A DNA stretch of 34,765 nt from Thermoanaerobaculia bacterium (lineage in GTDB: Bacteria > Acidobacteriota > Thermoanaerobaculia > JALWYX01). The notes below the pieces were generated by a model. That model was not told where the DNA came from. It worked only from the letters and a program-made list of their open reading frames with translations, and searched no databases. Below, in pieces: positions 16,332 through 26,501 of this stretch (its first letter is position 1; every line of letters starts with the position of its first letter). The position numbers were made by a program, and so were the translations under genes. The stretch is taken from positions 1-34,765 of the forward strand of contig JALWYX010000074.1 in NCBI GenBank assembly GCA_027078415.1, given 5' to 3'.

Positions 16332-17227
16332 GGGATACCATAGAGCTTTCTCTTTTTCCATAGGGTTTTTCTGCTTATACCCAACAGTCTAGCTGCTTCT
16401 TCTTGATGTCCTCCAGTATAAGCAAGAGCTTTTAGTATCTCGATTTTTTCTACTTCTGCCAAAGGTCTAGGTTTTACAGGATTCCCTTTAGGAGGAGGAA
16501 CCGACAAAATATCACTTTCAGAATAGACCAATTCCCTTTCTAACATATTTTGCAACTCCCGTAGATTACCTGGCCAGTCGTAACGCTTCATCCATTCAAT
16601 CGTTGCTTTGTCTACAACAGGAACCCTCTCGAGAGACAACCTAGATGCTGTGTCCTTCAAAACTAACTCAACTATCTTTTCTAAATTACCAACATTATCT
16701 CTTAAAGGAGGCAGCTTGATCGTAAACACATTTATCCTGAAAAAAAGATCTTTTCTAAAAAGCCCTTTTTTTACCATGTTATATATTTCAGGATCAGAAG
16801 TTACAATAAATCTGGTATCTACTTTCTGAAGCTCACCTCCTAAAGGTGTAAATTCATGTTCTCCTATAACTCTGAGCAACTTAGGTTGTAACTCGAGTGG
16901 CAGAAGTTCTATGTGATCTATAACCAAACTACCTTTATCTGACCTTTTAATCTTTCCTACTCTGCTAGTTACTGCTCCCGTAAACGCTCCTTTTACATAA
17001 CCAAACATCTCGGCTTCAAACAGTTCTCTAGGTACAGCACCGCAATCTAAAACAACTAATTCTCCTTCACGCTTCGATTCGGAATGGATAGCATGTGCTA
17101 GCCTGCTTTTTCCAGTACCAGCTTCACCAATTATAAGAACTGGAGCAGAGCTTTTTGCTACCCTTAAAAATTTCCTATATTCCCTATATAAGCTGGGGTA
17201 TATTAGAAAGAACTCCTTTATACTCAA
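16328..17227 (-). CDS. Short sigma-54-dependent transcriptional activator (AAA+ plus Fis-type HTH)
   Basis: The 299 residues contain only the AAA+ activator domain and a C-terminal helix-turn-helix. Walker A is GEAGTGKS (about 34-41), the sigma-54 contact loop is GAFTGA, the arginine-finger stretch is FRKDLFFRIN, and WPGNLRELQN precedes the HTH QEEAARLLGISRKTLWKKR. There is no receiver, PAS or GAF input domain. The Walker B reads LVIDHIELL, so the Glu usually following the Asp is His, which may weaken ATP hydrolysis. The start is TTG 17227: an in-frame TAA (the rsfS stop) lies directly before it. It is last in the obgE-nadD-rsfS operon. Targets are unknown. Confidence 0.88.
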   Translation of the reverse strand: MSIKEFFLIYPSLYREYRKFLRVAKSSAPVLIIGEAGTGKSRLAHAIHSESKREGELVVLDCGAVPRELFEAEMFGYVKGAFTGAVTSRVGKIKRSDKGSLVIDHIELLPLELQPKLLRVIGEHEFTPLGGELQKVDTRFIVTSDPEIYNMVKKGLFRKDLFFRINVFTIKLPPLRDNVGNLEKIVELVLKDTASRLSLERVPVVDKATIEWMKRYDWPGNLRELQNMLERELVYSESDILSVPPPKGNPVKPRPLAEVEKIEILKALAYTGGHQEEAARLLGISRKTLWKKRKLYGIP

Positions 17228-17603
17228 TTACAGAAACTCTTTTGTAACTTCAGGTGCATCGCGCCACAAACGTTCTAAATCGTAAAACTTACGTTTCTCC
17301 TCTTGAAATATATGAACCACAAGATCACCAAAATCTATAAGTATCCATTCCCCTACTCTATACCCTTCAGTATGATGAGGAGAAAAACCTGCTTTTGAAG
17401 CTTCCTCTATTACGTAATCTGCAAGAGATTGTGTATGTCTAGATGTTTCTCCACTTGCTATAACGAAATAATCAGTATAATCAACCAGCTCACTCATCTC
17501 TAAAACTCTAGGGGTAATGGCTTTTTTAGCATCCAGAGCTTTACATATTATCTTTACCTCTTCTACAACAACCCTACTCTTTGATTGGAGTTTTTTAGAG
17601 ACT

Positions 17604-17620
<17 letters not shown>
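17228..17620 (-). CDS. rsfS: Ribosomal silencing factor RsfS (Iojap/YbeB family)
   Basis: RsfS binds ribosomal protein L14 and blocks subunit joining when nutrients are short. The 130-residue length, the TDYFVIASGETSRHTQSLADYV signature, GYRVGEWILIDFGDLVVHIF and the C-terminal YDLERLW are all standard. An N-terminal extension of about 15 residues before the usual domain start is basic and may be disordered. The start overlaps nadD by 17 bp, the usual coupling of these two genes, and the stop abuts the sigma-54 activator start without a base between. Confidence 0.94.
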
Positions 17621-19186
<1,566 letters not shown>

Positions 19187-19201
19187 TTAGCTATCTAACT
19201 G

Positions 19202-19453
19202 TCACACTGGCACTACGTTTACAATCTTTTTCCCTCTTCTGCGAGTAAATTCTACCTTTCCATCTCTAAGAGCGAAAATAGTAAAATCACGACCTAATCC
19301 CACACCTTTACCGGGATGAAATTTGGTACCCCTTTGCCTAATAATTATATTTCCTGCTTTTACCGTTTCTCCTCCAAACTTCTTTACGCCTAAGTACTTA
19401 GGTCGCGAATCGCGTCCATTCTTAGTATGCCCCTGACCTTTCTTATGAGCCAT
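19202..19453 (-). CDS. rpmA: 50S ribosomal protein L27
   Basis: The 83-residue protein starts [22 protein letters not shown] and contains [26 protein letters not shown], both diagnostic of L27, whose N-terminus reaches the peptidyl-transferase centre. There is no cleavable N-terminal extension of the Firmicutes type. GAGGTGA precedes the ATG. It heads the obgE-nadD-rsfS chain, but its usual partner rplU is not upstream; that gene lies at 32476-32790. Confidence 0.97.
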   Translation of the reverse strand: MAHKKGQGHTKNGRDSRPKYLGVKKFGGETVKAGNIIIRQRGTKFHPGKGVGLGRDFTIFALRDGKVEFTRRRGKKIVNVVPV

Positions 19454-19500
19454 AACATCACCTCTTCAATTTCAAACGCACTCTTGTGGAAAATATTACC

Positions 19501-19506
19501 ATTATA
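19501..19506 (-). promoter_or_regulatory. TATAAT -10 box upstream of rpmA
   Basis: A perfect TATAAT on the minus strand, 47 bases before the rpmA ATG. The -35 position is poor (GTATAT). It is the likeliest promoter for rpmA-obgE-nadD-rsfS because rplU is absent here. Confidence 0.45.
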
Positions 19507-19604
19507 AAGAAAGAGTTTGCAACATATACATTTACAATTCAGAGACCAAGTGTTATTAATCTAACCTATTTGATATCAGTTAAAAATTGTTATTTTTAGA
19601 AGAT

Positions 19605-21524
19605 TTACTGGAGATCACTACCACTTTTATCGGTATTATTTCTCGTTATTTCCTTGCTTACATAAAAGATAGAAGCAACTACTCCTATCATCAAAAGCAA
19701 ACCTAAGTAATCTATAGGTCTCTCAACTATGGCTAAGAAATCTTTTTTACCCGTGATAATTATTGGTATAGCCAGTAATAGTCCCATTATAGCTTCGCCG
19801 CTTATAATACCCGCTCCAAACAAGATTCCCCTATCTTGAGAGCCTTGATTTTGTTTTGAGACCATATAAGAGGTTAAACCTCCTATAAGTATAGGTGTAG
19901 CAAGTTCCATAGGCAGATATATACCTACCGCTACTGCTAGTACGGGGGTTCTAAAGGAGCTTCTTTTTTTCTTAAGATAGTTATCCAGCAATATTACACA
20001 TATCGCTATTGCAGCGCCTATGAATACCATATCTAAAGGTAAGTTATTCCCGAAGACTCCTTCTACTACCGAAGCCATCAAAGTAGCTTGAGGTGCAGGC
20101 AGAGGATCTTGGTGTTTTTCGGTAACTACGCCTATTCCGTAGGCGTTATGTATTAGTCCCAGTATGGGAGCTATAAAAAGTGCAGCTGCTACTACACCTA
20201 CCATTTGCGCAATTTGCTGTTTCCACGGTGTAGCACCTAAGAGATAACCAGCTTTTAAATCTTGCATATTATCCCCTGCTATTCCGGCAGCACAACACAC
20301 TACAGCTCCTATAAATATAGCGATAGCAGGAGCTAGAGGGTTGTCTCCCATGATAAAGAGAAAGAGTAAAGAGGAAAACAGTATAGTAGCTATAGTTACT
20401 CCAGAGATAGGGTTGTTAGATGACCCTACAAGTCCAGCCATATAACCTGCCACTGCTGAAAACAAAAAGGCCGCTAAAGCCATAATTAAGGTAACTAGAA
20501 GAGATATAAAGGGTTTAGACAGGTAGTTAAAAACAACAATATAAAGAGGAATAAGTACAATTAATACTGCTATACCTACTATTTTTATAGGGATATCTTG
20601 TTCGGTGCGTATAACAACATGACCTACCTTTTTTCTCTTGTACACTTCCAGGCCAGATAGTATGCCTTTGATTATACTTTTTCTCATCGAAACTATTGCC
20701 CATACACCCCCAACTATCATAGCCCCAACGCCTATATATCTGGTTCTAGAAGACCATATATAAGATGCCTTAGATAGCAAATCGTTTTCCATTTCCAACA
20801 ATCCTTCGGAGATCATAATAAACGGGATAGCCACCATCCAATTTAGCGCTCCTCCTATAAAAACGAGTATTGCAATATTAAGGCCAACTATAAACCCTAC
20901 AGAAACCAAAGCTGGAGATAGATCAGACCCTATATAAAGGGGATAATTGTATATCCTTTTTATTGTTTCAAACGAGCTGTTCCATACGTGTAACCCTATA
21001 CTACCCAATTTAAAAAGAGCACCTAGAATCGACCCGCCTAAAATCAAACCTGCACCTCTAGCTCCTTCATAAGACGATTTCAAAACTTCAGCAGTTGCAA
21101 TTCCTTCAGGAAACTGTAAAGGCTCTTCAACTATAAGTGACCTTCTAAGAGGTATAGTAAAAAGGACTCCCAGTATTCCTCCTAACAGAATTAGGACAGT
21201 AGCTTCTATATAAGGAAACCCTTTCCAAGTGCCCATTACCACAAGAGCCGGTAGTGTAAAAATAGAGCCAGCTGCCAAACTACCACCTGCCGATGCCGCA
21301 GTCTGAACAATATTGTTTTCCAGAACGTTGCTTTTACCAAGAACGGAAAGAAGAGCCATTGAAATAACTGCAGCAGGTATAGAAGCAGATATAGTCATAC
21401 CGGCGTACAAACCTAAATATGAATTTGAACCGGCAACAACAACAGATAGAAACGCCCCTATAAATACGGCTCGTAAAGTTAACTCGCTAAGAGTTTTATC
21501 ATGCTTTATAAACGGCTCACTCAC
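19605..21524 (-). CDS. OPT-family oligopeptide/metal-chelate transporter
   Basis: A 639-residue membrane protein with about 14-16 hydrophobic helices. The family start LSELTLRAVFIGAFLSVV is followed by NSYLGLYAGMTISASIPAAVI, and later NNIVQTAASAGGSLAAGSIFTLPAL and QFPEGIATAEVLKSSYEGA, all typical of bacterial OPT proteins that import peptides or related metal chelates with protons. The start is GTG 21524, with no visible Shine-Dalgarno; the next in-frame Met is past the conserved N-terminus. It stands alone between the rpmA operon and a 720-bp divergent spacer with a possible operator at 21621-21637. Confidence 0.92.
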   Translation of the reverse strand: MSEPFIKHDKTLSELTLRAVFIGAFLSVVVAGSNSYLGLYAGMTISASIPAAVISMALLSVLGKSNVLENNIVQTAASAGGSLAAGSIFTLPALVVMGTWKGFPYIEATVLILLGGILGVLFTIPLRRSLIVEEPLQFPEGIATAEVLKSSYEGARGAGLILGGSILGALFKLGSIGLHVWNSSFETIKRIYNYPLYIGSDLSPALVSVGFIVGLNIAILVFIGGALNWMVAIPFIMISEGLLEMENDLLSKASYIWSSRTRYIGVGAMIVGGVWAIVSMRKSIIKGILSGLEVYKRKKVGHVVIRTEQDIPIKIVGIAVLIVLIPLYIVVFNYLSKPFISLLVTLIMALAAFLFSAVAGYMAGLVGSSNNPISGVTIATILFSSLLFLFIMGDNPLAPAIAIFIGAVVCCAAGIAGDNMQDLKAGYLLGATPWKQQIAQMVGVVAAALFIAPILGLIHNAYGIGVVTEKHQDPLPAPQATLMASVVEGVFGNNLPLDMVFIGAAIAICVILLDNYLKKKRSSFRTPVLAVAVGIYLPMELATPILIGGLTSYMVSKQNQGSQDRGILFGAGIISGEAIMGLLLAIPIIITGKKDFLAIVERPIDYLGLLLMIGVVASIFYVSKEITRNNTDKSGSDLQ

Positions 21525-21620
21525 AAATGAAAATTTAACACAATTTTACCCTAATTCAAAAATAGCTCTTCAAAATCGATTTTTTAATCTTTTAACCATC
21601 AACATAACCTGCTAAACTAC

Positions 21621-21637
21621 TTGATAACTTTTATCAA
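21621..21637. repeat. Perfect inverted repeat TTGATAA-CTT-TTATCAA
   Basis: Seven-base perfect arms separated by CTT, 97 bp upstream of the OPT transporter start. The short spacing and symmetry look more like a dimeric repressor operator than a terminator; no U-tract follows on either strand. Chance occurrence is possible in such AT-rich DNA. Confidence 0.4.
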
Positions 21638-22221
21638 CCTTCAGATCAAACGAGGATGGCTCCAAAGTTAACTTTTGTAAATCTTAATTTAGTTTGGCAA
21701 CATATTTTTGAAAAGTGGAGAATTTTGCACTTCTATCTTCAATACAGACTATACGCAGTATCCACTAAAAATCAAAATATACTTTACTTAGTAAATAACA
21801 AATGAAACATATTTAAAATAAACTAACCGAAATACTCTGTGCTAAATTACGCGAGAAAAGAATCCCTTTTTCTTAAATAGAAATCTTATCGAAACTTCTT
21901 ATGTTTACTGTCCACACTTTTCTAAAACATTCATCAGAACAAGTAAACTAAAATTTATAACTGTTTAACATACTATCTTTATAGAACTCGCTAAAGGTAG
22001 TTAAGGGTACGCAAATAGAAAATATGTAACTATATGATTAAGATAATTTTCATAAAAACAATATTACAATCTAGTAGCTTTAACGCATTCTCAAATAAGT
22101 TTCAGATAACTAAAATATCCTAACATCCTAGATCTGATTAAAATTTTGTGTCAGTTTTACACAATCAATGAGAGTTTTAAAATAGAAAGGCGTTAACAAA
22201 ATAGTTTGCTAGTGTGTAGTG

Positions 22222-22227
22222 TATAAT
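22222..22227 (+). promoter_or_regulatory. TATAAT -10 box of the zinc-ribbon/patatin cluster
   Basis: A perfect TATAAT 18 bases before GTG 22246, with GGAAAGAGGT between as ribosome-binding site. It lies inside a longer open frame (GTG 22219), which argues that the true protein start is downstream at 22246. No clear -35. Confidence 0.5.
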
Positions 22228-22245
22228 ATAGGAAAGAGGTATAAA

Positions 22246-22455
22246 GTGAGGCCTGGAGAAGGTCCTGATTATATAGTATGTCTCGAGTGTGAAACGCCGT
22301 GTTATACGTTTGAATGGAGGGGATCAAAGTTGGTTGAAGCTTTCTGCGAGGTTTGCGGTAACGATGATATCGATCTATTTGTTACAGAGGAAGATTTTGA
22401 AGCTCTCTCCAGTGAAGGCTCGCGTGACGGTTTTAAAGAGTACTTAGAAGAGTGA
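22246..22455 (+). CDS. Small zinc-ribbon protein, 69 aa
   Basis: The start at GTG 22246 follows AAAGAGGT at a normal distance and lies beyond the TATAAT box; the longer frame from 22219 would be translated through that box. The protein begins MRPGEGPDYIVCLEC and has CxxC (CLEC), a further Cys in TPCYTFEW, and a second CxxC (CEVCGNDD), so it probably binds one zinc ion. The rest is acidic and ends in Glu residues. I recognise no named family. It heads a short cluster with a small helical protein and a patatin-like lipase, so a regulatory or adaptor role there is a guess. Confidence 0.7.
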   Translation: MRPGEGPDYIVCLECETPCYTFEWRGSKLVEAFCEVCGNDDIDLFVTEEDFEALSSEGSRDGFKEYLEE

Positions 22456-22479
22456 TAAAATTACACCTTAGATTGTTGA

Positions 22480-22485
22480 TATAAT
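22480..22485 (+). promoter_or_regulatory. TATAAT box just before the small helical gene
   Basis: A perfect TATAAT ending nine bases before ATG 22495. It could give an internal, nearly leaderless transcript for the helical protein and lipase. No -35 consensus is seen. Confidence 0.35.
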
Positions 22486-22494
22486 CTGGTGAAG

Positions 22495-22671
22495 ATGAAG
22501 AGTTTAGGTTTAAAAGAAAAAATTTTTTTACTAATAGAAAATATAATCTCCAAATCTTCCACTATCGAAAGTATAAGGGTGTCATATCTTGAACTAAAAA
22601 CTAGAGTAGACGATCTGGAGCGTCTGATAAATCTTCTGAGTAAAGAAATCGTCAAGAATGAAGAGAAGTAA
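22495..22671 (+). CDS. Small helical, coiled-coil-like protein, 58 aa
   Basis: ATG 22495 (or GTG 22489) begins a 58-residue protein that is almost entirely helix-forming. The segment SYLELKTRVDDLERLINLLSK has hydrophobic residues at heptad spacing, so it may dimerise as a coiled coil. No family is recognised. The 3' end overlaps the patatin gene by 14 bp, which supports it being real and co-translated with it. It may be a subunit or regulator of that lipase, but only position says so. Confidence 0.55.
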   Translation: MKSLGLKEKIFLLIENIISKSSTIESIRVSYLELKTRVDDLERLINLLSKEIVKNEEK

Positions 22672-23845
22672 GGTTGGCCTAGCGCTTGCAGGTGGAGGGC
22701 CTGCTGGTGCTATTTACGAAATAGGAGCGTTAAAAGCTCTAGATGACGTAATAATAGGCCGTAGTTTTAACGAATTTGACGTATATGTAGGAGTATCTGC
22801 AGGTGCTTTTTTAGCGGCCAATTTAGTAAACGGACTTACTACCTCTCAGATGGTTAGAGCTATTGTAAAAAATGAACCTGGAGAGCATCCGTTTGTTCCA
22901 GAAACTTTTCTCAAACCTCTTGCTAGAGAGTATAGAAAAAGGCTAATAAAGGCTTCTAATATATTTTTCAACAGTTTAAAGAACTACATAGAGGATCCTT
23001 GGGACAGTTCTGTAACAACTGCTATTACTAAGTTATCGAAAGCTTTACCTGTAGCGATCTTCGACAATGAACCTATAAGAGCTTATTTAGAAAGAATATA
23101 TTCTATAAAAAACAGAACCGACGATTTTCGCAAACTTCCTAAACCGCTCAACGTGGTAGCGGTAGAACTGGAATCTGGTAAAGAGGTCTGCTTTGGATCG
23201 CCGGGATACGATCACGTACCTATATCAAAAGCCGTTCAAGCCAGCTCAGCCCTTCCAGGACTTTATCCACCGGTTGAGATAGACGGCAGGTATTTTGTTG
23301 ATGGTGTACTTAAAAAAACTATGCACGCTTCGGTTGCTTTTGACGCCGGATGTGATCTTGTAATTTCTTTGAACCCTATAGTCCCACTAAACCTGCATAC
23401 AGGAGAATCGGTCAACATACCACATGGATATCTTATCGAAATGGGACTTCCTGCAATATTATCGCAAACTTTTAGAACACTTATCTACTCCAGACTCAAG
23501 GTAGGAGTAGCTTCTTACAAACAACGGTACCCAGGACGCGATATTCTTATCTTCGAACCGAGAAAAGATGACTATCGTATGTTCTTTACCAATATTTTCA
23601 CCTTTTCCGACAGGAAAAATCTGTGCGAACACGCTTATCGTTCAACACTTCTGCAAATAAGAGATAAACTGGAAACCATAGAACCTGTCCTAAAAAAGCA
23701 TGGATTAGCAATAAAACATAGGTTGCTTCACGAAATACCTAACCTTTGGGAACAAGTAGGTGTAGCACTTAATAGCAAAGTACCTCTACTTGGTAGATTG
23801 GACAGAGCTCTAGATTACTTGGAGGATATGATAAAAAAAGAGTAA
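22658..23845 (+). CDS. Patatin-like phospholipase
   Basis: A cytoplasmic or membrane-peripheral serine lipase that would hydrolyse phospholipid acyl chains. The oxyanion-hole motif is ALAGGGPAGAIYEIGAL (about residues 9-25), the nucleophile elbow is VGVSAGA (GxSxG, about 45-51), and the catalytic Asp is in YFVDGVLKK, where DGV replaces the more usual DGG or DGA. The 395 residues include a C-terminal helical extension after the core, ending GRLDRALDYLEDM. No signal peptide is seen. It overlaps the small helical gene by 14 bp and is followed by a long decayed region. Confidence 0.88.
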   Translation: MKRSKVGLALAGGGPAGAIYEIGALKALDDVIIGRSFNEFDVYVGVSAGAFLAANLVNGLTTSQMVRAIVKNEPGEHPFVPETFLKPLAREYRKRLIKASNIFFNSLKNYIEDPWDSSVTTAITKLSKALPVAIFDNEPIRAYLERIYSIKNRTDDFRKLPKPLNVVAVELESGKEVCFGSPGYDHVPISKAVQASSALPGLYPPVEIDGRYFVDGVLKKTMHASVAFDAGCDLVISLNPIVPLNLHTGESVNIPHGYLIEMGLPAILSQTFRTLIYSRLKVGVASYKQRYPGRDILIFEPRKDDYRMFFTNIFTFSDRKNLCEHAYRSTLLQIRDKLETIEPVLKKHGLAIKHRLLHEIPNLWEQVGVALNSKVPLLGRLDRALDYLEDMIKKE

Positions 23846-24660
23846 AGCAACTAAAGCTAAAATAGCTCACATCCGACGTTTGAAATACAAAAATCCTAAA
23901 AATACTCAACCATATACAACTCAGTAATTAAAGCACCTACTCTTACACACAGACTCTTTAAATTTCCAACTATAATCTGTACAAAATACTACTTATATCT
24001 GAACCTAAGCAAAATCTAAAAACACCCCCTCTACAACCCTAAGCGACCCATCTACCCTTAAAAGAAACTCTTCTTATAAAGAATAACACAGATCAACTGT
24101 ACACGACACTAATTACCCAAAACTCTTTCCGGTATCTAAAGGTAACAAAATGCTGTCTTTGATCTTCTTGTTATGTTATCCTAAACAGGGTTAAAATAAA
24201 GTTCTCCGATGTTTAGTAGCACAGAAATTCCTTTACCTAACAACTTTTAGACATTCCGTCATATACAGAAGCCATCTAAAGCTACATAGCTAAACTTTGC
24301 GTCTTTCCGTTTAAAAAAAGCCTAGATAATGTTAGTTTGAAGAGGTGTAGATGGGGTTATAGGTCTATAATCTCACAAGAATAATAAACAAGAGGTAATT
24401 TTACTAGAGACAAATAGGTATATCTAAAGCCAAAAGTGTTTCCTATCATTCTATATTCTCTTAATCACCACACCTATTTTGATTCTGCTATTAGAGTAAA
24501 CACTTACAACAGCCACTTCAAAATTAGCAAGTGTAGATTAAGGTAAAAAGAAACGGTTAAATGCAATAGGTAGTAGTATAAGATACGGTATTCTAAGAAA
24601 ACACTTAGATCTTGGAACCGTGGTATCATCTCGGGATCAACAGAATACTCTAAAGCTTTT
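23846..24660. other. Gene-free region, about 815 bp, upstream of a pseudogene
   Basis: An AT-rich stretch following the patatin gene. No start, ribosome-binding site or frame longer than a few dozen codons is convincing. It may hold the missing 5' part of the broken gene at 24661-25405, but I could not read it. Confidence 0.5.
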
Positions 24661-25405
24661 TAAAACACCTATAATCCTTTTTCAGGTCAGCATAAATGGA
24701 TCACGGCACTTGCAAGATATATTGCTAGATAAGCAGACAACCTCTATTATGTAAGTACTTATACCGCAAAAAATGTAATTAGGGGGTGCACATCTGTTGG
24801 TTGTTACTACACTAATTCTGACCTGCCTTTCGATAATTTTCGATGGGCTGCTGTGGATAGAAGTGACCTTCCTGGTAATGCAACAATAGTATATCACTCC
24901 GGTTATAAAAACGATAGTAACTGCTAGCTATGGAACTGACAACGACATCCCTCACGTATACTATACTTATAACGGTAGTCCTCTAAACTGTTCTCCTGCA
25001 GCTATATATTATAAACAGAAACGCTACTGCCTATAACTCCAATGATAAAGATCTTGTTGTAAAAACTGCGGCAATGACAACTTGCTAGCAGCATGGTTTA
25101 ATCGTAATCAAAATATAGATCATTCCCAAAGGGCAGGAGCAACTGGAGTAATCTTTACCCTTTTCCAAGATTGCTCTTAAGTAGCACCTTCAGCGTATTC
25201 TCAAACTTCCATCTCCTGGAGAGTCAATACTGTACTGATATTCTGAATTAACGACGATAACGGTAATATAAGCGAACTATTATACAAAAAGCTTACCAAT
25301 CAAAAAGTAACCTTTGGAGATGCAATGGTAGTATACAAAACAACTTCTTCTTCTGGCGATATAGCAAGTGTACGAATGACGTTGATAGTACCAGCTGGAG
25401 CGTAA
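24661..25405 (+). pseudogene. Decayed gene of a secreted, possibly minor-pilin-like protein
   Basis: A protein can be read through several lesions on the plus strand. Frame 1 (24664-24924) includes DNLYYVSTYTAKNVIRGC and RWAAVDRSDLPGNATIVYHS and is broken by TAA 24730 and ended by TAG 24925. The reading shifts near 24930 to PHVYYTYNGSPLNCSPA, shifts again near 25016 (RNATAYNSNDKDLVVK), and again near 25062 to CGNDNLLAAWFNRN. This last frame runs to TAA 25403 across TAA 25178 and TGA 25244 and ends SGDIASVRMTLIVPAGA. Paired Cys residues and a strand-rich Tyr/Asn/Ser/Gly composition resemble exported type IV pilin-like proteins, but I recognise no family with confidence. Any start is lost. Confidence 0.65.
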
Positions 25406-25901
25406 TATTTTTAATGAAAGTTTGTAAAATAACAATTTGTGGAGATCTATTAGGAACTAACATAAATAACTTTACTTTATTTTCCAATAACACAACTACA
25501 CGGTGTAATTTCAATTACTCAACGTTAAAACAATTATGCTTATCCAGATCCAATACTGGGTTATAATAGTTATCCAGATTTAGCTCCTTCGACCTTAAGC
25601 GGAAGTGAATAGCTGCTGTTTTGCGCCACGATAGCGAGATCTCCATAATCCCAACCGTTAGTAGCACAGTTCCTGTTAAATCAAAAGGTTTTATGCTATC
25701 AAATACACACTTTGTAATAACACCCCATTGTAACGTTTTTAGAGGATTTAGCTACATATTATCCAGATATATGGGTAGTAAAGAAGCTTCTTTAATTTAT
25801 CCAGATATATGGGTAGTAAAGAAGCTTCTTTAACCAAGTATTGTGTTGTACATACAACCGGTGTAATCCAGATAGATCTCTTCTCTAGAGCCCCAAATGG
25901 A
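25405..25901. other. Spacer with YPD-type repeats and a tandem duplication
   Basis: A region between the pseudogene and the coaE stop. The decamer TTATCCAGAT occurs at about 25540, 25571, 25759 and 25797, with a degenerate copy near 25866; in one frame it reads Tyr-Pro-Asp (SYPDLAPSTLSGSE before a stop at about 25608). It may be the repeat-rich tail of another decayed surface protein. An open frame from 25621 to 25833 spans the repeats, but I do not call it a gene. Confidence 0.45.
25759..25833. repeat. 37-bp exact direct tandem repeat with 16-bp palindrome
   Basis: Bases 25759-25795 and 25797-25833 are identical, separated by one T (period 38). Each copy starts TTATCCAGATATATGGG and contains the perfect palindrome TAAAGAAGCTTCTTTA. 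Exact identity in an otherwise decayed region implies a recent duplication or selection for paired binding sites. Two copies without spacer diversity are not a CRISPR. Confidence 0.85.
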
Positions 25902-26501
25902 CTACAAATTAGCTTTACTGTACAGGAATTTTTTTAATTCATCCGTTTGCCGTTCAAGATCATCAAGAGAACCGCCGTTATATACAACAAAATCAGCTCC
26001 GCGAAATCTTTTATCTCTTGATGGTTGTAACTTTAATATACTTGCAGCTATCTCTTTATCCAATCCCCTAGCTGATGCTCTCTCAACTGCTATCTCTTCA
26101 GGAATATCTACATACACCAAAAGGTCTATAATCCCTCTCTTTTTATCTTCTCCACTTAACGCAACTGCTTCTATAACAGCTATAGGCTTATCAACCCTAC
26201 TAAGTATACTTTCTATCCTTTCCCAAACCAACGGATGAACAACTTTTTCTAGTTCTCTTAGCTTAGCAGGATTGTTCAAAAATAGATGCAGCAATTTGGT
26301 TTTATCAACCGAACCATCGTCCTTGAGATACTCTTTTCCAAACAATTTTGCAACTTCTAGAGTACCAACTTCGCCAGCTCTGTAGAGTTCTGAGACAATT
26401 TTATCTGCGTCAATTGTAATTATATTTTCATCTTTAGACAACAGTTTTAACAGTGTAGATTTACCAGAGGCTATATTACCAGTTAGCCCTACCTTTAACA
26501 A
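25902..26501 (-). CDS. coaE: Dephospho-CoA kinase
   Basis: CoaE phosphorylates the 3'-hydroxyl of dephospho-CoA, the last step of CoA synthesis. The 199 residues have the P-loop GLTGNIASGKST (about 5-16), the substrate-site IDADKIV (about 30-36), and the LID-region stretch VDIPEEIAVERASARGLDKE. Length is normal. The start is TTG 26501, inside the last codons of folD (7-bp overlap); the family N-terminus (LKVGLTG) follows at once, so no other start fits. The folD-coaE pair is co-transcribed. Confidence 0.92.
   Translation of the reverse strand: MLKVGLTGNIASGKSTLLKLLSKDENIITIDADKIVSELYRAGEVGTLEVAKLFGKEYLKDDGSVDKTKLLHLFLNNPAKLRELEKVVHPLVWERIESILSRVDKPIAVIEAVALSGEDKKRGIIDLLVYVDIPEEIAVERASARGLDKEIAASILKLQPSRDKRFRGADFVVYNGGSLDDLERQTDELKKFLYSKANL

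Larger units (their letters stand above)
21525..22245. other. Divergent intergenic region, about 720 bp
   Basis: A very AT-rich spacer between the leftward OPT gene and the rightward zinc-ribbon gene. It contains the 21621 inverted repeat and a TATAAT at 22222. I find no readable gene relic in any frame and no RNA structure that stands out. Confidence 0.55.

Noticed and set aside
22219-22245. Longer zinc-ribbon start at GTG 22219
   Set aside because: It would translate through the TATAAT box and the ribosome-binding site that serve GTG 22246.
24682-24897. 71-codon minus-strand open frame
   Set aside because: It is the shadow of the plus-strand pseudogene, which reads far more protein-like in the sense direction.
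25759-25833. CRISPR array
   Set aside because: There are only two copies, separated by one base, with no spacers and no cas genes in the window.
25621-25833. 70-codon open frame spanning the tandem repeat
   Set aside because: It has no ribosome-binding site or recognisable domain, and its C-terminus is just the translated repeat; it is more likely part of the decayed region.
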